Below are positions 27,044 through 37,850 of a DNA stretch of 64,000 bases, in pieces. Origin of the DNA: Methylotenera sp. G11 (GTDB lineage Bacteria > Pseudomonadota > Gammaproteobacteria > Burkholderiales > Methylophilaceae); contig NZ_JUHH01000001.1 in assembly GCF_000799735.1 (NCBI RefSeq), positions 2,481,100 through 2,545,099 of the forward strand, written 5' to 3'. Numbering within the stretch: the first letter of the stretch is position 1; every line of letters starts with the position of its first letter. Position numbers and translations under genes: made by a program. The notes below the pieces were generated by a model. That model was not told where the DNA came from. It was given only the letters and a program-made list of their open reading frames with translations, and did not search any database.

Positions 27044-27727
27044 TCATTGGTAAAGCTGATGTTGGCGGATGTAATCAAACACACTGTCCGGCATCAGGTA
27101 GCGCACCGAATCGCCATGCTTGAGTGCATGGCGAATGGCCGTCGATGAAATATCCAGTGCCGTGATCTGGCGCATGGTGACCAGCCCTGATGGCTGCTGA
27201 TGCAGGTCATCGCTGTTTTCGGTGTAGTGGTTGTGCAGGAATATTTCCAGCGGTTTTGACAGCTGGTGTTCATGGCCGCGCACTTGCGGCCGTTGTACCA
27301 GCGCAATATGGCAATGCTGGATGATTTCCTGCCAGCGGTGCCAGGTGTCAAATTTTGTGAAGGCATCACTGCCCATGAAGAGCGTGATGCTGGCTTGCTG
27401 GCCTAATTCTTCACGCAGGCTGAGCAGGGTGTCTACAGTGTAGGAAGCGCCAGCCCGGTGCAGCTCGCGGCCATCAAAAACGAACGTGCCGTTGCCGGCA
27501 ATTGCGAGTTTTACCATGGCAGCACGCTGGTCAGCGCTGATCGCGGGAGCATCCTTGTGCGGCGGGTTGGCTGCCGGTATGAAGCGCACCGTGTCCAGGT
27601 TTAGTGCGTCAGCAAGCTCCTGCGCCATGCGCAGGTGCCCGAAGTGGACAGGGTTGAACGTGCCGCCGAGAATGCCGATAACCGGCGTTCCGCTTGTTCT
27701 GGCGCTAGGGTCTGGTGCAGCGTTCAA
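27044..27727 (-). CDS. nadD: Nicotinate-nucleotide adenylyltransferase
   Basis: Adenylates nicotinate mononucleotide in NAD synthesis. The 227 residues hold the nucleotidylyltransferase motifs GGTFNPVHFGHLRMAQEL (with HxGH) and SSTAIRHALKHG. About 15 N-terminal residues precede the fold. It follows proA by 16 bp on the same strand, so the two are probably co-transcribed. Confidence 0.95.
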   Translation of the reverse strand: MNAAPDPSARTSGTPVIGILGGTFNPVHFGHLRMAQELADALNLDTVRFIPAANPPHKDAPAISADQRAAMVKLAIAGNGTFVFDGRELHRAGASYTVDTLLSLREELGQQASITLFMGSDAFTKFDTWHRWQEIIQHCHIALVQRPQVRGHEHQLSKPLEIFLHNHYTENSDDLHQQPSGLVTMRQITALDISSTAIRHALKHGDSVRYLMPDSVFDYIRQHQLYQ

Positions 27728-27743
27728 CGTGCCGTACTTTCGT

Positions 27744-29000
27744 TTATGCGCGAACCTGACCGTCGCCCAGCACTACATATTTCAGCGAGGTCAGGCCTTC
27801 AAGGCCTACCGGGCCGCGTGCGTGCAGTTTGTCGGTCGAGATGCCGATTTCTGCGCCAAAACCATATTCAAAGCCATCGGCAAAGCGGGTGGAGGCATTG
27901 ACCATAACGCTGCTGGAATCGACTTCGCGCAGGAATTTTTTGGCTTTGGTGTAGTTTTCGGTCACAATCGCTTCAGTGTGCTGCGATGAATGTTCGTTGA
28001 TATGCTCGATCGCTTCATCCAGGCCGCTCACGACCTTGCATGAAATGATCGCGTCCAGGTATTCGGTGTAATAATCTTCTTCAGTTGCAGGAATGGCCTG
28101 CTTCACCAGTTTGCAGGTTTCGGCGCAACCGCGGATCTCGATGCCGTGACTGATCAGCATGTCTGCCAGCTTAGGCAGCATGGCTGTGGCAACAGAACGT
28201 GCAACCAGCAATGATTCTGCCGTGTTGCAGGTGCCTAAACGCTGTGTTTTGCTGTTTTCCAGTATACGCAGCGCTTTGTCAAAATCCGCATCGTCATCCA
28301 CATAAACATGGCAGTTGCCATCCAGGTGCTTGATCACCGGAATGCGCGCATCGTTGGAAATGCGCTCAATCAGGCCCTTGCCGCCGCGCGGCACGATCAC
28401 ATCCACGTATTGCTTCATGGTGATCAGTTCGCCTACTGCGGCGCGGTCCGTTGTTTCCACCACCTGTACCGCAGTGGTTGGCAGGCCTGCCGCTTCAAGG
28501 CCTTCGTGCACGAGTTTTGCCAATGCCTGATTGCAGTGGATGGCTTCAGAGCCGCCGCGCAGAATCGCGGCATTGCCTGACTTGATGCATAAGCCTGCGG
28601 CATCAACAGTCACGTTAGGGCGTGCCTCATAAATAATACCGATCACGCCGAGCGGTACGCGCATCTGCCCGATCTGGATACCGCTTGGGCGGTATTTGAA
28701 ATGGCTCATTTCACCGATAGGGTCGGCCAGGCTGGCAATCTGCGTGAGGCCTTCTGCCATGCTGGTGATGGATTTTTCAGTGATGGTCAGGCGGTCTAGC
28801 ATCGCGGCTTCAAGGCCGTTTGCGCGCGCAGCATCGAGATCGAGCTTGTTGGCTGCAAGCAAGGCCGCTTTTTCACGCAATATTGCCCTGGCAATGGCAT
28901 TGAGCGCGATGTTTTTCTGGTTGGTATCGGCACTGGCCATCTGACGCGAGGCTTTGCGTGCTTCAATACCGATGTTTTGCATGTATTGTTGAATGTTCAC
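27744..29000 (-). CDS. proA: Gamma-glutamyl phosphate reductase
   Basis: NADPH-dependent second step of proline synthesis. 418 residues with the aldehyde-dehydrogenase-like fold: [30 protein letters not shown] stretch, the catalytic cysteine region [12 protein letters not shown], and [31 protein letters not shown] at the end. The order holA-(repeat)-proA-nadD suggests one long minus-strand unit starting at leuS. Confidence 0.97.
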   Translation of the reverse strand: MNIQQYMQNIGIEARKASRQMASADTNQKNIALNAIARAILREKAALLAANKLDLDAARANGLEAAMLDRLTITEKSITSMAEGLTQIASLADPIGEMSHFKYRPSGIQIGQMRVPLGVIGIIYEARPNVTVDAAGLCIKSGNAAILRGGSEAIHCNQALAKLVHEGLEAAGLPTTAVQVVETTDRAAVGELITMKQYVDVIVPRGGKGLIERISNDARIPVIKHLDGNCHVYVDDDADFDKALRILENSKTQRLGTCNTAESLLVARSVATAMLPKLADMLISHGIEIRGCAETCKLVKQAIPATEEDYYTEYLDAIISCKVVSGLDEAIEHINEHSSQHTEAIVTENYTKAKKFLREVDSSSVMVNASTRFADGFEYGFGAEIGISTDKLHARGPVGLEGLTSLKYVVLGDGQVRA

Positions 29001-29083
29001 AGGATTTACTGTCGCTATAAAAAACTAATTAGATGATTATACGCTTTTTGCAAATGGCATGAATTTCGTAAAGGGATTATTTT

Positions 29084-29221
29084 AGCCACAGATGAACACA
29101 GATAAACACAGATTACTTCTCAATTATTTGCATCAGATTTGGCTACAGAAATTACATCATTAATAACTATACTCATTAAATTAGTTTTTTTATCTGTGTG
29201 AATCTGTGTTCATCTGTGGCA
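29084..29221. repeat. Inverted decamer-array repeat between holA and proA
   Basis: Left arm CCACAGATGAACACAGATAA... (29086-29112) contains three 10-base units ACAGATGAAC, ACAGATAAAC, ACAGATTA. The right arm (29190-29221) is the inverse, ending CATCTGTGGCA. The spacer is about 77 bp and AT-rich. Related copies lie at 35341-35471 and, in altered form, at 34424-34548. Confidence 0.8.
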
Positions 29222-29237
29222 GATATGGTTTTGTGAA

Positions 29238-30251
29238 TCAGCGTCCTTTTACTTTCGCCAATCCAAAACATAACCTCGATATTTCCAGCCAGGCATCACC
29301 CGGCATTACGCCTTTGGCGGTACGGTCAATATCCGCCAGCTTTTGCAGCGCAGCTTCAAGCTGGCGCAAGCTTAAGCGTGAGAGTGCACGTTTTACCAGC
29401 GCCTGCCTGTCGCCGTAGATGCGGGCACTGGCCATGGCATTGCTGATATTCTCGCCGCGCATTTCGGCCTGCTTGATGCGTACCAGCGGCCGCAGTACCC
29501 ACATCAGCGGGTTCATGACGGCTACCGCATTCTCGCCTTCATCCTGCAGCCCCTGCAAGATGCGTACGGTGCGCTCTGCATCGCCTTGCAACACGGCTTC
29601 GCCAAGCTGGAACGCATCATAGCGTGAGACATTCAGCACGGCTTCGCGTACCGTTTCATCCGAGAGTTCGCCTTGCGGGTAGAGCAGCCCCAGCTTTTGC
29701 ACTTCCTGGTTGGCGGCAAGCAGGTTGCCTTCTACCTGATGCGCCAGGAATTCCAGCGTCTGTGAACCAGTGTGCTGTCCCTGCTGTGCGAGCCTGTTGG
29801 CAATCCACTTCGGAAGGCTGGCTGCATCAACTTCATTGAGCGTGATGGTCTGAGCATGTGTTTCCAGCGCATTGAACCACGCGCTGTTTTTGGCATCCCG
29901 TTCCAGGGCGGGCAGTATGATGACAAGCGTTGTGTCCGGTATGGCTTGCATAGCCAGCGCCTGCAGTGCTTTGCCGCCATCTATGCCGGGTTTTCCTGAC
30001 GGAATGACGAGTTCCAGCAGGCGGCGGCTGGCAAACAGGGAGATGGATTGGCCGTAGTGCTGGAGTTGCTGCCAGTTGAAATTGCGTTCAGCGGTTAAGC
30101 TTGTGCGTTCGTCAAAGCCTTGGGCGCGCGCAGCAGCACGGATTGCATCCAGGCATTCGCGCTGTGCCAGCGGTTCGTCACCTACCAGAACATACAGCGC
30201 GCGCAGGCCTTGCTTGAGGTGCGATTCCAGTTGAGCCTGGGCTAAGCGCAT
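29238..30251 (-). CDS. holA: DNA polymerase III subunit delta
   Basis: Clamp-loader wrench that opens the beta sliding clamp. The 337 residues fit HolA: N-terminal LYVLVGDEPLAQRECLDAIR, the beta-binding region SLFASRRLLELVIPSGKPG, and C-terminal RQALVKRALSRLSLRQLEAALQKLADIDRTAKG. It starts five bases after the lptE stop in the conserved leuS-lptE-holA order. Confidence 0.95.
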   Translation of the reverse strand: MRLAQAQLESHLKQGLRALYVLVGDEPLAQRECLDAIRAAARAQGFDERTSLTAERNFNWQQLQHYGQSISLFASRRLLELVIPSGKPGIDGGKALQALAMQAIPDTTLVIILPALERDAKNSAWFNALETHAQTITLNEVDAASLPKWIANRLAQQGQHTGSQTLEFLAHQVEGNLLAANQEVQKLGLLYPQGELSDETVREAVLNVSRYDAFQLGEAVLQGDAERTVRILQGLQDEGENAVAVMNPLMWVLRPLVRIKQAEMRGENISNAMASARIYGDRQALVKRALSRLSLRQLEAALQKLADIDRTAKGVMPGDAWLEISRLCFGLAKVKGR

Positions 30252-30256
30252 AGGCG

Positions 30257-30784
30257 TTATTTCTGGTCGGCAGGCGGTTTGAACGCGGTCAGGCGGCGCA
30301 GCAGTTCGCGTACGGCATCATTGCGCATATCCGAGTTCAGCCTGGCTTCTTCTTCGGCTTTGCCGAGCAAAGCATCATCGCTATAAGAAAAGTCGCGGCG
30401 TCCGCGTATCGTCTGTACCGGCCCCCACGTCGGGCTGCTGGCGTAGCGCACCCTGAAGTTCAGCAGATAGATCAGCTCAAACTCACGCACCAGACCGCCG
30501 CCACTCAAGGACTGGATGCGTTTCTGGTTGCTTTCGCTCAGCAGTTCAAGCAGCAGTTCCGCATCGTCCGCTTTATCAACGACCTGAACGCCATTGGTTT
30601 TGAAAGAGCGTGCGAGATCCCTGGAAATACTCAGCTTGCCACCCTGGATATACAGGTTCTTGAACGAAAGGTCGGCGGCTCCCCTCAGCTGAAAACCGCA
30701 GGCGGCCAGCGCAAGCGCCAGTAACATGACTGCACCGGTTACAGTGATTCTGCGCAAGCTGCTCAGGGGGAGGGTGTTTTGCAT
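30257..30784 (-). CDS. lptE: LPS-assembly lipoprotein LptE
   Basis: Outer-membrane lipoprotein that plugs the LptD barrel in LPS export. 175 residues with a signal peptide and lipobox LALAAC, followed by GFQLRGAADLSFKNLYIQGG, typical of LptE. It lies three bases after leuS and is followed by holA, the classic location. Its partner LptD is encoded at 37851-40679 in this window. Confidence 0.93.
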   Translation of the reverse strand: MQNTLPLSSLRRITVTGAVMLLALALAACGFQLRGAADLSFKNLYIQGGKLSISRDLARSFKTNGVQVVDKADDAELLLELLSESNQKRIQSLSGGGLVREFELIYLLNFRVRYASSPTWGPVQTIRGRRDFSYSDDALLGKAEEEARLNSDMRNDAVRELLRRLTAFKPPADQK

Positions 30785-30787
30785 GGT

Positions 30788-33238
<2,451 letters not shown>

Positions 33239-33308
33239 TTAATTAGATGGTTTTATGATTGTGTGATTATACCTTTGGCGGGTGAATAATGCGATTTCTC
33301 GTAATATC

Positions 33309-33328
33309 ATTCCCGCGGAGGCGGGAAT
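33309..33328. repeat. dRS3-like 20-bp palindrome
   Basis: ATTCCCGCGGAGGCGGGAAT fits the neisserial dRS3 pattern ATTCCC-N8-GGGAAT exactly. It lies in the 478-bp gene-free gap 33230-33707 between leuS and adk, which also holds mosaic copy C and a solo C-rich unit. Confidence 0.7.
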
Positions 33329-33395
33329 CTAGGTAAGGAGCATTATTAAAGTAGCTTGATTGGTGGAATGAAATGTTACTAGGTATGTTAAGTAC

Positions 33396-33592
33396 GTCGG
33401 TCTCGCCCGACAGTCGAGTTTCTTTCTTTTGCTTAGCCAAAAGAAAGAAACCAAAGAAAAGGCTACCACCTCCCGCTTTAGTCCTCCATTTTAAATCAAT
33501 CTTGAGCGGCAGTCAGAAACTCGCTAACGCTCAAACAGCTGACTACCGAATACCCTCAAGATTAATTTAAAATGGAGGCGCGGCAGAAGTGG
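33396..33592 (+). repeat. Mosaic element, copy C (short 5' module, type-2 3' module)
   Basis: The 5' half is nearly identical to copy B, with the same 14-bp TTTCTTTCTTTTG hairpin. The 3' half is the type-2 stem: 33483-33506 pairs with 33555-33578 at 23 of 24 positions, with inner GGCAGTCAG/CTGACTACC arms. It ends GGCGCGGCAGAAGTGG. A short frame encoding KRKKPKKR-like residues is a by-product of the repeat. Confidence 0.8.
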
Positions 33593-33652
33593 TTAGGGGT
33601 GAGTGTTGGAAGTGAATGATTTTTGAACAACTGTGTGCTGGGTGAGGTAATG

Positions 33653-33689
33653 CTTCCCCCTTTGTAAAAGGGGGATTGAGGGGGATTTT
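33653..33689. repeat. Solo C-rich palindromic unit near adk
   Basis: CTTCCCCCTTTGTAAAAGGGGG then ATTGAGGGGGATTTT, same unit as around the DUF559 gene. It lies 19 bp past the adk stop and 60 bp from mosaic copy C. Confidence 0.75.
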
Positions 33690-33707
33690 GTAGCCCCCTT
33701 GTAGAGA

Positions 33708-34385
<678 letters not shown>

Positions 34386-34423
34386 TTAAATTTTCTGCAA
34401 TTATACTGAAAATCTTATAAACC

Positions 34424-34548
34424 GCCGATGCACGCCGATAAACGCCGATATTCCTTTATAAAAATATTTTTAAATATATCTGCCACGGCAGATTGCAAAA
34501 TTTTCGTCTTGAAATAGCACCAGTTTTTACTTGTTTTTATCGGCGGTT
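34424..34548. repeat. Decamer-array repeat, CCGAT variant, between adk and rsmA
   Basis: The left arm has three tandem decamers GCCGATGCAC, GCCGATAAAC, GCCGATATTC (34424-34453). The right arm keeps only one inverse unit (TTTATCGGCGGTT, 34536-34548) and runs into the rsmA stop codon. Same unit layout as the ACAGAT copies but with ACA replaced by GCC in every unit. ATCTGCC-AC-GGCAGAT lies between the arms. Confidence 0.65.
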
Positions 34549-35323
34549 AAATTGTTTTTTCATTCATGTGGTTAGCAATCATTACAAAATCCGCCACATG
34601 CAGATTTTCTGCGCGCTGCTGCGAGTCTATATTCAGCGCGGTAAACCCTTCATCATCCAGCAAGCCTTTGAGCGTGTTGCGCAGGGTTTTGCGGCGCTGG
34701 CCAAAAGCGGCGGTCACGACTTTGGCAAACAGTGCTTCATCGTTGGCAACATAAGGCAGCACGGCATGAGGTACGCAGCGCACGAAAGCAGATTCGACTT
34801 TTGGCGCCGGGTCAAACGCCTCTGGCGGCACTGTAAACAAATACTCCATCTGCAGGCGATATTGCAGCATCACGCTGAGCCTGCCGTAAGCGGCTGTGGA
34901 AGGTTCTGCCACCATGCGCTCGACCACTTCTTTCTGCAGCATGAAGTGCATGTCGGTGATGTGTTTGACGTTATCCAGCAGGTGGAACAGGATAGGCGTT
35001 GAGATATTGTAGGGAAGATTACCCACCACTCTTAGATTTTCACCCAGTGAGCCAAAGTCAAATTTCAGCGCGTCGGAGTTGTGTATGGTGATACTGTTTT
35101 TTGCGTATTCTTTCTGCATCCAGGCAATGATGTCGCGGTCAACTTCCACCACATGCAGCATGTTCAGTTTTTGCAGCAGGGGCTTGGTGAGTGCACCCAG
35201 GCCCGGGCCGATTTCCACCATCAGGTCATCTGCCTTGGGTGAAATGGCATCTACCAGGCTATCGATCACACCCTGGTCAGTAAGGAAGTTTTGGCCGAAG
35301 CGTTTTTTTGCGATGTGTTTCAT
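34547..35323 (-). CDS. rsmA: 16S rRNA dimethyladenosine transferase RsmA (KsgA)
   Basis: Dimethylates A1518 and A1519 of 16S rRNA, a late checkpoint in 30S assembly. Motifs: KKRFGQNFLTDQ, SAM site VEIGPGLGALTKPLL, and the catalytic NLPYNIS. A longer frame begins ten codons upstream inside a repeat, but the ATG at 35323 (MKHIAKKRFGQNFL) gives the family's N-terminus (258 residues). The gene is bracketed by decamer-array repeats on both sides. Confidence 0.96.
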   Translation of the reverse strand: MKHIAKKRFGQNFLTDQGVIDSLVDAISPKADDLMVEIGPGLGALTKPLLQKLNMLHVVEVDRDIIAWMQKEYAKNSITIHNSDALKFDFGSLGENLRVVGNLPYNISTPILFHLLDNVKHITDMHFMLQKEVVERMVAEPSTAAYGRLSVMLQYRLQMEYLFTVPPEAFDPAPKVESAFVRCVPHAVLPYVANDEALFAKVVTAAFGQRRKTLRNTLKGLLDDEGFTALNIDSQQRAENLHVADFVMIANHMNEKTI

Positions 35324-35340
35324 GAAAACACCTGAGTAGT

Positions 35341-35471
35341 CACAGATGAACACAGATGAACACGGATTGAGTTTGATAAATAATGAATGTTACTTCTAGA
35401 ATGTAATGCTTGTGAGCTTAAGGTGGTAGGCATGGTTTTTATCAGTGTGTATCTGTGTTCATCTGTGGCAA
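35341..35471. repeat. Inverted decamer-array repeat between rsmA and pdxA
   Basis: Left arm ACAGATGAAC, ACAGATGAAC, ACGGATTGA (35342-35370); right arm 35441-35471 is the inverse, ending CATCTGTGGCAA. The right arm overlaps the 3' end of pdxA, so the repeat encodes the last residues and the stop codon of PdxA. Confidence 0.8.
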
Positions 35472-36466
35472 ATTTGATTTTTTGAAAGCTGAATCGCCAG
35501 ATCAATCGCGGCAAGCATGCTGCCGATTTCGATGTTGCCGCTGCCGGCTAAATCCAGTGCCGTGCCATGGTCAACCGAGGTGCGGATGATGGGCAAGCCC
35601 AGTGTAACATTGACGCCTTCGCCAAAGCTGGCGTGTTTGAGCACCGGCAGGCCCTGGTCGTGGTACATCGCAAGCACCGCATCAGCCTTGCTTAAATGAT
35701 GTTTCGCAAACAGGGTGTCGGCAGGCAGCGCGCCCACAAGGTTCATGCCTTCTGCGCGCAGCTTTTCCAACACCGGGTTGATGATTTCGATTTCTTCGCG
35801 TCCCAGGTAACCATCTTCGCCGGCATGCGGATTAAGGCCTGCCACCAGTATGCGCGGGTTTGCGATACCGAATTTTGTCACCAGGTCATGGTGCAGGATG
35901 CGGGTGGTGGTTTCCAGGCCGCTGCGGGTAATGGCTTGCGGCACATCCTTTAACGGCAGGTGCGTGGTAGCCAGCGCTACGCGCATGCCGCCGCCAACCA
36001 GCATCATGACGACCTGGGCGGTGTCGGTGAGCTCCGCCAGGTATTCGGTATGGCCGCTGAAAGGGATGCCGGCATCATTGATGACCCCTTTATGGACAGG
36101 TGCGGTGACCATGGCGTCAAAAAGGTTTGCCTGGCGATGGTCAGGCATGCAGCCCAGCGCTGCAATTTTCAGCGTATCCAATACATAGCCACTGTTTCTG
36201 GCGTCGAGGGTGCCGGCAATCGCCGTGTCATTCAGGGCTCGGTGCAGCACGGTCAGCGCGCCGTTGCCTGCGTGCGCCTGGTGTTCGTTTGCGGTAAACG
36301 GGATGATATTGATTGCCGTGCCGATTTGTTCAGCACGCGCCAGCAGCATCTCGCGATCTGCGATGATGACGATCTGTGCATCTAAAGCTTTGTGCGCGAG
36401 CATCACGCACAGGTCGGGACCTATGCCTGCGGGTTCGCCTGCGGTGATGACAATACGGGGTAGCAT
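35459..36466 (-). CDS. pdxA: 4-hydroxythreonine-4-phosphate dehydrogenase
   Basis: NAD-dependent step of pyridoxal phosphate synthesis. The 335 residues include GEPAGIGPDLCVML at the N-terminus, the metal-binding histidines in FSGHTEYLAEL and MYHDQGLPVLKH, and NVTLGLPIIRTSVDHGTALDLAG. The last few residues (about NQICHR) are encoded by a repeat arm, so the natural C-terminus may have been replaced. Member of the lptD-surA-pdxA-rsmA operon. Confidence 0.96.
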   Translation of the reverse strand: MLPRIVITAGEPAGIGPDLCVMLAHKALDAQIVIIADREMLLARAEQIGTAINIIPFTANEHQAHAGNGALTVLHRALNDTAIAGTLDARNSGYVLDTLKIAALGCMPDHRQANLFDAMVTAPVHKGVINDAGIPFSGHTEYLAELTDTAQVVMMLVGGGMRVALATTHLPLKDVPQAITRSGLETTTRILHHDLVTKFGIANPRILVAGLNPHAGEDGYLGREEIEIINPVLEKLRAEGMNLVGALPADTLFAKHHLSKADAVLAMYHDQGLPVLKHASFGEGVNVTLGLPIIRTSVDHGTALDLAGSGNIEIGSMLAAIDLAIQLSKNQICHR

Positions 36467-36546
36467 GTTGTTTATGAGGTCACGCGTAATTAAGTAACTG
36501 GGTGTAATTAAATAGGTGTAATTAATAACCGGATGCAGCCAATGGC

Positions 36547-37848
36547 TTAGAACTTGTCTTCAAGCCGGTATTCTACATAAGCGCGGTCACGTAATTCACG
36601 TATCCAGTCCTGATAGGCTTCATCTGCCTTGCGCGCGCGAATTTCCTGTCGTGCCTTGAGGCGCGCAGCTTCTTTGCTCATGTCCTGTTTGCGGCGTTCG
36701 AGCACCTGGATGATATGCCAGCCGAACGGGCTGCGTACCGGTTCGCTGATCTGGTTGTCTTTGAGTTCATTCATGGCTTTCTCAAACTGCGGAACGGTAT
36801 CCCCAGGGTTCACCCAGCCAAGGTCGCCGCCATTGGATGCGGAACCGTCTTCAGAGAACTGGCGTGCGAGGACTTCGAATTTTTCGCCATTATCCAGGCG
36901 GTCTTTGATGCTATCCATTTTCTGCTTGCCATCTCTTTCGGACACGATTTCAGAAAGCTTGATCAGGATATGGCGTGCGTGCGTCTGCTCAATTACCAGC
37001 GGAGAGTTGCCGCCACGCTTGCTGATCAGTTTCAAAATATGGAAACCGTTCGGGCTGCGCAGGGCTGGCGAGATGTCACCGGCCTGCATATTCTTCAAGG
37101 CATCCAGGAACAGCGTCGGCAGCTGCGCGGCAGCTTTCCATCCCAGGCTGCCGCCTTCAAGCGCATTGGGCGCGTCAGAATAGCTTGCCGAAACCTTGGC
37201 AAAGCTGGCGCCATCCTGCAGCGCTTTGATCGCTTCTTCAATTTTGGCTTTGGCTTTCTGTATATCTTCGGTGGAGCCTTCTTCCGGCGTGCGGATCAGG
37301 ATATGCGAGATTTCGAATTCATCGCGGTTTTCATTGCTGGAAGCCTGGGTTGTCAGGAAGTTATCGATTTCGGATTCGCTTACGTTCACGCGGCTCTCGA
37401 CTTCGCGTTCGCGCAGGCGCGCGATGGTGATTTCATTACGGATGTCAGACCTGAATTTAGTCATGCTGATGCCATCGGCATTTAATGCATCGGCAAATTC
37501 CTTCATGCCCATTTTGTTCTGTTCCACGATCCGCTCTATGGTTTTATCAAGCTGGTTATCATCGACCTTAAGGCCGGTCTGTGCGGCATATTGCAATTGC
37601 AGCGCATCGGAAATCAAACGTTCCAGCACCTGTTTGCGCAGGATATTTTCCGGAGGCAGTTCCGCTCCCTGCTTTGTCAGCTGTGCAGTCAGTATGCGGA
37701 TGCGGTTTTCCAGTTCCTGTTCTGTAATCACGGACTGATCGACGATGGCGACGATGCGGTCCATTTTCACGATTTCAGCCGCAGATGCGGAGAAATGGCT
37801 GATGCTCAGGATGCTGAATAATAGAATTTGAATGAATATACGCAACAT
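36547..37848 (-). CDS. surA: Periplasmic chaperone and prolyl isomerase SurA
   Basis: Escorts outer-membrane proteins, LptD among them, through the periplasm. 433 residues: signal peptide (about 1-23, ending SASA), SurA N-terminal domain (VAIVDQSVITEQELENR), two parvulin domains (about 170-275 and 285-385; each with SHILI/RHILI start and GWHIIQVLERR-type end), and a C-terminal helix. It starts two bases after lptD and is followed by pdxA. Confidence 0.95.
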   Translation of the reverse strand: MLRIFIQILLFSILSISHFSASAAEIVKMDRIVAIVDQSVITEQELENRIRILTAQLTKQGAELPPENILRKQVLERLISDALQLQYAAQTGLKVDDNQLDKTIERIVEQNKMGMKEFADALNADGISMTKFRSDIRNEITIARLREREVESRVNVSESEIDNFLTTQASSNENRDEFEISHILIRTPEEGSTEDIQKAKAKIEEAIKALQDGASFAKVSASYSDAPNALEGGSLGWKAAAQLPTLFLDALKNMQAGDISPALRSPNGFHILKLISKRGGNSPLVIEQTHARHILIKLSEIVSERDGKQKMDSIKDRLDNGEKFEVLARQFSEDGSASNGGDLGWVNPGDTVPQFEKAMNELKDNQISEPVRSPFGWHIIQVLERRKQDMSKEAARLKARQEIRARKADEAYQDWIRELRDRAYVEYRLEDKF

Positions 37849-37850
37849 GG

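Noticed and set aside
29084..29221. CRISPR-like short tandem repeats (ACAGATGAAC units)
   Set aside because: Units are only 10 bases, directly adjacent without unique spacers, and in inverted arms. This is a hairpin repeat, not a CRISPR array.
33373..33570. Short frame encoding a Lys/Arg-rich peptide (KRKKPKKR)
   Set aside because: By-product of the TTTCTTTCTTTTG hairpin in mosaic copy C; no ribosome binding site.
35324..35353. Upstream start for rsmA (MFICDYSGVF...)
   Set aside because: These ten codons derive from the decamer repeat; the conserved N-terminus MKHIAKKRFGQNF begins at 35323.
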